From positions 152,595 through 189,715 of the forward strand of contig CADBZH010000001.1 of the NCBI GenBank assembly GCA_902799045.1: a stretch of DNA of 37,121 nt, given 5' to 3'. Shown here piece after piece: positions 33,894 through 37,121 of this stretch (positions are counted from its first letter, which is position 1; every line of letters starts with the position of its first letter). The notes below the pieces were generated by a model. That model was not told the origin of the DNA and did not search any database. It saw only the letters and a list, made by a program, of their open reading frames with translations. The position numbers and the translations under genes were made by a program. The DNA comes from an uncultured Eubacteriales bacterium (lineage in GTDB: Bacteria; Bacillota; Clostridia; Christensenellales; Aristaeellaceae).

Positions 33894-33917
33894 AGAAAAA
33901 CCGCCCCGGAGGGCGGC
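33894..33917 (-). terminator. Terminator of the leftward small-gene operon
   Basis: CCGCCC (33901-33906) and GGGCGG (33911-33916) form the stem; on the minus strand it is followed by TTTTTCTGTC. It lies 16 bases after the last gene's stop codon. Outer complementary CCGGGCG/CGCCCGG segments (about 33924-33930 and 33882-33888) could enclose it. Confidence 0.8.
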
Positions 33918-33932
33918 TTGTGTGCCGGGCGG

Positions 33933-34151
33933 TCAGACGGCCATCGGGTAGGCGTTCTTCCCGGCGCTGTTCGCGGCGACCAGCTTCAGGCAGTATTCGG
34001 AGATGCTGGGCATGGCCCGGCGGATGCGCTCCTCGCCGTCCAGCTTGGCGAGCAGAATGTGCGTGATGTAATCGTGGGTATCATCGTTGAACCAGTCGAG
34101 AATGTCCATGCAGGTTTCAAAGCTCAGGGTGTTCTTGCGGGTGTCTTTCAT
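33933..34151 (-). CDS. Small phage protein, unknown function
   Basis: The 72-residue protein begins MKDTRKNTLSFETCMDILDW and is helical, with no membrane segment or known motif. The start at 34151 has AAGGAGGA upstream. It is the last gene of the leftward operon and its stop TGA is followed by CCGCCCGG, the same tail as after the gene at 35653-35820. Confidence 0.72.
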   Translation of the reverse strand: MKDTRKNTLSFETCMDILDWFNDDTHDYITHILLAKLDGEERIRRAMPSISEYCLKLVAANSAGKNAYPMAV

Positions 34152-34173
34152 GGCGATGTCCTCCTTCTCCATT

Positions 34174-34410
34174 TCACAGCTGTGCGTCGTCGTTGTCCTG
34201 TGCGTCAAACTCCTTCATGATTTCGTAGATTTCCTGCGGGTCGGCGACGATACCATCCTCCCGCAGCAGGTCATCCGCGAGGCTGAGGGAATCTGCCAGC
34301 GACCACCTGATGTGCTGGCCGTCCACCTGTATCGGGCCGTAAACCTCGCCCAGCAGGAACGCGGGCAGGTCGAAGGAGCCGTCCAGATTCAGGAGCTCGG
34401 GGTTAATCAT
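34174..34410 (-). CDS. Small acidic phage protein, unknown function
   Basis: The 78-residue protein begins MINPELLNLDGSFDLPAFLL and is strongly acidic towards the end (MKEFDAQDNDDAQL). GGAGGAATACACG precedes ATG at 34410; the frame is open further upstream into the ribozyme region without a signal. It is the first gene after hammerhead ribozyme 34446-34507 and would be translated from the cleaved transcript. Confidence 0.72.
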   Translation of the reverse strand: MINPELLNLDGSFDLPAFLLGEVYGPIQVDGQHIRWSLADSLSLADDLLREDGIVADPQEIYEIMKEFDAQDNDDAQL

Positions 34411-34445
34411 CGTGTATTCCTCCCTGGTTTCATAGTGTGCGGCTT

Positions 34446-34507
34446 TCCGCGACGCTCCCGATTCCGGAGCGTTTCGGCCCGGAGCCACCGGGCCCTCGTC
34501 AGGCGGA
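34446..34507 (-). ncRNA. Hammerhead ribozyme (type I), copy 1
   Basis: On the minus strand the order is stem I 3' arm UCCGC, core CUGACGA, stem II hairpin (GGCCCGG/CCGGGCC with one bulged base, loop UGGCU), GAA, stem III ACGCUCC/GGAGCGU, and cleavage triplet GUC followed by stem I 5' arm GCGGA. All core nucleotides are intact. Cleavage would fall between 34451 and 34450. Stem I (GCGGA/UCCGC) differs from copies 2 and 3 (GCGGG/CCCGC) by a compensatory change. It lies just after the amidotransferase-like gene and about 35 bases before the next start. Confidence 0.9.
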
Positions 34508-34524
34508 TGGGTGGCGCGACCGGG

Positions 34525-35121
34525 TTACCAGCCGCGCCGATTGGTTCTCAGGTAGCTGTCGTTGGAGTACAGCAGCCCCTTCTCGTTGATGAAGCTCCCG
34601 ACCGTGGCGATGTATCCGCTGCCGTCCATGATGGCCAGCTTGGAGCCCGCCAGCCGGTGCACCAGCTTCAGCACACCCTCGTCCTTCAGGTCTTCCGAGC
34701 AGCGGATGATTTCGGAGAGGTAGTCGGCGATGAACAGCGCCGTGTCGCTGTACTCCTTGTTGGTGGGGTCGGTGGTCAGGCGGATGATGCCGTTGTGGGC
34801 GACTCCGCAGCGGCATTCTACATCCAGCGCTTTCATGTGCGCCAGCTTATTCGAAAGCGGGAAGGGATGCGTCATCGCCGGGTTCACACCAGCTTGCGTG
34901 CTGATTCTGAAGTGGTACACCACCGCGTCCTTCGCGGTGAAGTGCTCAGCCCGCAGCGCCTCGATGTAGCTCTCCACGTCCATGTAGCCCTTGCTGATGT
35001 GGACGATGCCGTCGCGGGCGAACATGTAGCCTGCGCCGTGGGGGTTGTGCTGGAACATGGTCTTGATGGTGGCCAGCGAGGGCTGGCGGACTTTTCTGGG
35101 GGAAACACAAATGATGCACAT
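34525..35121 (-). CDS. Class II glutamine amidotransferase-like (Ntn hydrolase) protein
   Basis: The 198-residue protein begins MCIICV; Cys2 would be the N-terminal nucleophile after methionine removal, as in class II glutamine amidotransferases. Further family-like parts are HNPHGAGYMFARDG, VVYHFRIST (the Arg/His of the glutamine pocket), and CGVAHNGIIRL, followed by SDTALFIADYL. No synthase domain is attached, so the partner or substrate is unknown. The start at 35121 has AGGAGG 9 bases upstream. It is flanked by hammerhead ribozymes on both sides and would end up on its own single-gene transcript. Confidence 0.85.
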   Translation of the reverse strand: MCIICVSPRKVRQPSLATIKTMFQHNPHGAGYMFARDGIVHISKGYMDVESYIEALRAEHFTAKDAVVYHFRISTQAGVNPAMTHPFPLSNKLAHMKALDVECRCGVAHNGIIRLTTDPTNKEYSDTALFIADYLSEIIRCSEDLKDEGVLKLVHRLAGSKLAIMDGSGYIATVGSFINEKGLLYSNDSYLRTNRRGW

Positions 35122-35162
35122 AATGGGAACCTCCTGCGTGTGTATTTGGAAGCCGCTGGCTT

Positions 35163-35233
35163 CCCGCGACCGCCAGCCGGATTCAGAAGCTGTGCGGTTT
35201 CGGCCCGGTGCCGCCGGGCGCTCATCAGGCGGG
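35163..35233 (-). ncRNA. Hammerhead ribozyme (type I), copy 2
   Basis: On the minus strand: CCCGC, core CUGAUGA, stem II (bulged as in the other copies, loop CGGCA), GAA, stem III ACCGC-a-CAGC paired with GCUGGCGGU around an 11-base loop, GUC, then GCGGG. Cleavage would fall between 35168 and 35167. It starts two bases after the stop codon of the upstream gene. Directly after the cleavage site GGAAGCC/GGCUUCC (35148-35164) forms a hairpin sharing two bases with stem I. Confidence 0.92.
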
Positions 35234-35235
35234 GT

Positions 35236-35535
35236 TCATTGCTGTGCGCGTTTGAAGCGGCGGTACTCGATTTCGATTCGCCATGTGATACAGTCCTCAA
35301 ACCGCCTGCAGTACTCGATGTACTCGTGGTTCGATTTGAGAGCCTCCGGGCTCAGGTGCAGCATCAGCCCGCGGATGCGCGGTGTGGCGTCGCCGTCATT
35401 GTAGAAGCGGTAGTAGCGGTGAAAGGTGTCTTCGGTGGTCTTGTTGTACTCCCACCCGGCGGCTTCCATCTCGTCGTACTTGGCCTGTGCCGCGCCGCGC
35501 CTGTTCCAGTAGCAGTTCATGAAGTCAAAATCCAT
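35236..35535 (-). CDS. Small phage protein, unknown function
   Basis: The 99-residue protein begins MDFDFMNCYWNRRGAAQAKY and is rich in aromatic and charged residues (TFHRYYRFYNDGD, then YCRRFEDCITWRIEIEYRRF). I recognise no family. The start at 35535 has GAGGAGG upstream. Its stop codon immediately precedes ribozyme copy 2. Confidence 0.72.
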   Translation of the reverse strand: MDFDFMNCYWNRRGAAQAKYDEMEAAGWEYNKTTEDTFHRYYRFYNDGDATPRIRGLMLHLSPEALKSNHEYIEYCRRFEDCITWRIEIEYRRFKRAQQ

Positions 35536-35652
35536 GCTGTGCGCCTCCTCTTGCTGTATTTCGGAGCCCGCGCCTGCGGGCATGCCATTCATCACTCTGC
35601 CGGGCCGGGAAGTCAAGATAACTTCCTGAGTGGATTCACATCCTCCGGGCGG
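35536..35652 (-). other. Intergenic segment related to the ribozyme gaps
   Basis: This 117-base gap shares parts with the three ribozyme gaps: the tail TGACCGCCCGG at the upstream stop, TGAATCC, and the leader GGCTCCGAAATACAG before the ribosome binding site. It has hairpins GGAAGT/ACTTCC and GCCCGC/GCGGGC. A GUGAUGA ... GAAA arrangement is present, but the first core base is G rather than C and the intervening stem does not close, so it is not a working hammerhead; it may be a decayed one. Confidence 0.4.
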
Positions 35653-35820
35653 TCAGCCCCGCGACCACAGCGGGTCGCGCAGGCCGACGATTTCGTAGAA
35701 GCTGTCCTTCTGGATCAGCTGGTCGATGTAGGTTTCGCGGGCGGTATCGGATTTGAAAGCCCTGCGCTTGCACACGATGCGCCCCTTCGCGGTGATTTCC
35801 TTCCATGCGACTTCGAACAT
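35653..35820 (-). CDS. Very small phage protein, unknown function
   Basis: The 55-residue protein begins MFEVAWKEITAKGRIVCKRR, is basic and has no known motif. AGGAGGAATACACC precedes ATG at 35820. It lies 35 bases after the preceding gene's stop and is too short for firm assignment, but the signal and spacing fit its neighbours. Confidence 0.68.
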   Translation of the reverse strand: MFEVAWKEITAKGRIVCKRRAFKSDTARETYIDQLIQKDSFYEIVGLRDPLWSRG

Positions 35821-35855
35821 GGTGTATTCCTCCTTCTGTATTTCCGACCGCTGTG

Positions 35856-36119
35856 TCAGCGGCTCTGGACGATGGTGAGCTGGTACTCGCTGCCGTCGGG
35901 CAGCGTGATGACCAGACCCTTGTTGTAGGTCATGACCCCGGCCTGTTCGTAGGTCTCGACGCGCATGTTCTCCCAGCAGATTTCGGAGCCATACGTCCAA
36001 TCGCCGGTGATGAGCTGTGCCAGCCCGTCCTGCAGGTCTTCCTCCGTGAAGGTGTCGTCCTCGCGGTCTTCGTCGTCGTACAGCCACACGGAGCCGTCCT
36101 CCCTCAGTCGCTTACTCAT
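35856..36119 (-). CDS. Small acidic phage protein, unknown function
   Basis: The 87-residue protein begins MSKRLREDGSVWLYDDEDRE and is acidic in its first half (DDTFTEEDLQDGL), then beta-rich (VMTYNKGLVITLPDGSEYQLTI). AAAGGAC precedes ATG at 36119. It is the first gene downstream of ribozyme copy 3; a GGGCG/CGCCC hairpin (36134-36146) sits just before its ribosome binding site. Confidence 0.72.
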   Translation of the reverse strand: MSKRLREDGSVWLYDDEDREDDTFTEEDLQDGLAQLITGDWTYGSEICWENMRVETYEQAGVMTYNKGLVITLPDGSEYQLTIVQSR

Positions 36120-36170
36120 GGTGTGTCCTTTCCGGGCGTCTCGCCCTGTGTATTTGAAAGCCTGTGGCTT

Positions 36171-36230
36171 CCCGCGACCGGACACTGTGTCCGGTTTCGG
36201 CCCGGTGCCGCCGGGCCCTCGTCAGGCGGG
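36171..36230 (-). ncRNA. Hammerhead ribozyme (type I), copy 3
   Basis: On the minus strand: CCCGC, core CUGACGA, stem II GGCCCGG/CCGGGCC with the same one-base bulge and loop CGGCA, GAA, stem III ACCGGACA/UGUCCGGU with triloop CAG, GUC, then GCGGG. Cleavage would fall between 36176 and 36175. It begins a few bases after the stop of the upstream gene, and GGAAGCC/GGCUUUC forms a hairpin just after the cleavage site, as in copy 2. Confidence 0.92.
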
Positions 36231-36234
36231 CGAT

Positions 36235-36462
36235 TCAGAAGCTGTACGGTTCCGCGAAGGACATGCTGGCGATGTGCGCCTCGGTGCCTTCCTCCCAGTT
36301 GTGAACGATGAGCTCGATGCGTGTGTAGATTTCCAAGCTGTCGGGCTCCGCGAAAAGCCTGAAGGCTTTCCATGCCTCCGTCAGCGCGGTGTACTCGATA
36401 GTCTCGGGAATTTCGCCGGGGTCGCGGTGGGTGAACTGGAGCATGTAGGTGATTCCGGGCAT
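36235..36462 (-). CDS. Small phage protein, unknown function
   Basis: The 75-residue protein begins MPGITYMLQFTHRDPGEIPE and has an alternating pattern (EIYTRIELIVHNWEEGTEAH) suggesting a small alpha/beta fold. GAGGAGG precedes ATG at 36462; an upstream in-frame ATG lacks a signal. No family recognised. Its stop lies next to ribozyme copy 3. Confidence 0.72.
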   Translation of the reverse strand: MPGITYMLQFTHRDPGEIPETIEYTALTEAWKAFRLFAEPDSLEIYTRIELIVHNWEEGTEAHIASMSFAEPYSF

Positions 36463-36495
36463 CGGTGTTCCTCCTCTCAATTTCAAAGCTGTGGG

Positions 36496-36843
36496 TCAGC
36501 GCCGGGTGTTGAACCCGGCGATTTCAAAAGCGGTGTAGAGATTCTCCACCAGCGTGGTGGCGGTGCGCAGCCCGGCGATGACCCGGTGTGCCTGCTTCAG
36601 GCTGTGGTCGCCGTAGCCGGTGGTGCTGATTTCGAAGCGGACGGCGTCCTCGCCGTACCAGTCATCGCTGAAGCAGATTTCCGGGTACACGGCGTCGTCA
36701 GTGTCCTTCGGCTGGACAATGCTGAGGGTGATGTACTCGTCGCTGCCCCACACCCGAGCGGTGATTCGATAGCCGGTGTGCAGACGGGCAACTGTGGCGA
36801 TGATGCACAAAAGCGCCTCGCGGGTTTCCTGAGTGTTCTTCAT
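36496..36843 (-). CDS. Small phage protein, unknown function
   Basis: The 115-residue protein begins MKNTQETREALLCIIATVAR, with a helical N-terminus, a beta-rich middle (YRITARVWGSDEYITLSIVQ) and a helical C-terminus (RTATTLVENLYTAFEIAGF). No known motif. GAGGAGGT precedes the ATG. It lies 33 bases upstream of the next gene with no ribozyme between. Confidence 0.75.
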   Translation of the reverse strand: MKNTQETREALLCIIATVARLHTGYRITARVWGSDEYITLSIVQPKDTDDAVYPEICFSDDWYGEDAVRFEISTTGYGDHSLKQAHRVIAGLRTATTLVENLYTAFEIAGFNTRR

Positions 36844-36858
36844 GGGTTGTACCTCCTC

Positions 36859-37107
36859 TCAATTCCAGAGCGTGCACAGGGTGTCGACCGCTTCCCACGC
36901 CTCGTCGAAGCCGGGCAGCTTGTCCCAGCCCCGGTCGAAGGCGGCGACGGTTCCGTAGCTGTCCTTCCACGCCAGCCACAGCTTGCTGATGCGGCCCTCG
37001 TCGATTCCAAAGACACTGGGCTCCTCGAAGCGCTTGATTTCGAACCGGAACGGGCCGATGTGCCCGGTCATCCAGTTCCCGGTCTGCTTGGTGATGATGG
37101 GTTCCAT
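36859..37107 (-). CDS. Small phage protein, DUF7678-like
   Basis: The 82-residue protein begins MEPIITKQTGNWMTGHIGPF and contains EEPSVFGIDEGRISKLWLAW and a C-terminal FDRGWDKLPGFDEAWEAVDTL. It resembles small proteins I know as DUF7678 in clostridial phages, with moderate certainty; no function is known. GAGGT precedes the ATG at 37107. The operon probably continues to the right beyond the window. Confidence 0.72.
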   Translation of the reverse strand: MEPIITKQTGNWMTGHIGPFRFEIKRFEEPSVFGIDEGRISKLWLAWKDSYGTVAAFDRGWDKLPGFDEAWEAVDTLCTLWN

Positions 37108-37121
37108 GGTGTACCTCCTCG

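Larger units (their letters stand above)
4224..37121. mobile_element. Integrated prophage, left part (right end outside the window)
   Basis: Everything right of the tRNA pair is phage-like: integrase, excisionase-like protein, family A polymerase, DUF2815, DUF2800, D5-type primase-helicase, VRR-NUC, SNF2-like helicase, DUF1492, metK and many tiny genes. No structural, terminase or lysis genes are seen; they would lie to the right. The left limit is inferred from integrase and tRNA geometry. The matching attR is not in the window, so the exact border is unknown. A 14-kb defence cargo (7021-21262) sits between the integration and replication modules. Confidence 0.8.

Noticed and set aside
35536-35652. 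Possible fourth hammerhead ribozyme
   Set aside because: The core reads GUGAUGA instead of CUGANGA and the intervening stem does not close; the invariant C-G pair of the catalytic core would be lost.
34087-35928. Plus-strand open frame of 613 codons across the leftward small-gene operon
   Set aside because: It runs opposite several small genes that each have their own ribosome binding site, and over two ribozymes; its product has no motifs.
1-37121. CRISPR array or insertion sequence transposase
   Set aside because: I saw no regularly spaced repeats with unique spacers and no transposase-like protein in any frame.

Overview
The window looks like the chromosome of a fairly high-GC Clostridia/Firmicutes-type bacterium carrying the left part of a large prophage. 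This rests on strong AGGAGG-type ribosome binding sites, TTGACA/TATAAT promoters, CCA-encoding tRNA genes, and a replication module typical of clostridial siphophages (DUF2800, DUF2815, family A DNA polymerase, D5-type primase-helicase, VRR-NUC, SNF2-like helicase, DUF1492). The species is inferred and cannot be named.

Host part (1-4250). A leftward lipid block holds an acyl-CoA carboxyltransferase and fabD, separated by a block of inverted repeats and driven by a clear promoter with an operator-like dyad. A zinc-ribbon protein gene and a tRNA-Thr(CGU)/tRNA-Pro(CGG) pair follow, ending in a terminator.

Prophage left end (about 4250-6800). A tyrosine integrase reads toward the tRNA genes, followed by an excisionase-like HTH protein and a small protein with a sigma region 4-like tail. 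The attachment site is probably at or just after tRNA-Pro, but the right end lies outside the window.

Defence cargo (7021-21262). An AT-rich NACHT NTPase gene with its own promoter precedes a complete six-gene type 3 BREX operon in canonical order: brxF, brxC, pglXI, brxHII, pglZ, brxA. The BREX operon has its own extended -10 promoter and a terminator. The middle of pglXI is AT-rich between GC-rich ends, and the BrxF-like protein lacks a visible P-loop.

Replication module (21302-33695). A leftward operon (two small proteins, DUF2800, DUF2815, DNA polymerase) and a rightward operon (primase-helicase, VRR-NUC, helicase, small proteins, DUF1492, metK, further small proteins) diverge from a control region at 25592-25819. 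That region contains three copies of a bipartite site, GTCGTTAAA-N10-ATGTCCTGT, each pointing in the direction of transcription. A fourth exact copy sits upstream of xis-int at 6187-6214. The sigma-like protein encoded next door is an obvious candidate to read this site.

Small-gene operon with ribozymes (33933-37107, leftward). Nine short genes include a class II glutamine amidotransferase-like protein. Three intergenic gaps hold what I read as type I hammerhead ribozymes (34446-34507, 35163-35233, 36171-36230), each with the full catalytic core, a GUC cleavage site and compensatory stem changes. They would cut the polycistronic transcript into four pieces. This tandem ribozyme-processed operon and the bipartite regulatory site are the most interesting signals here.
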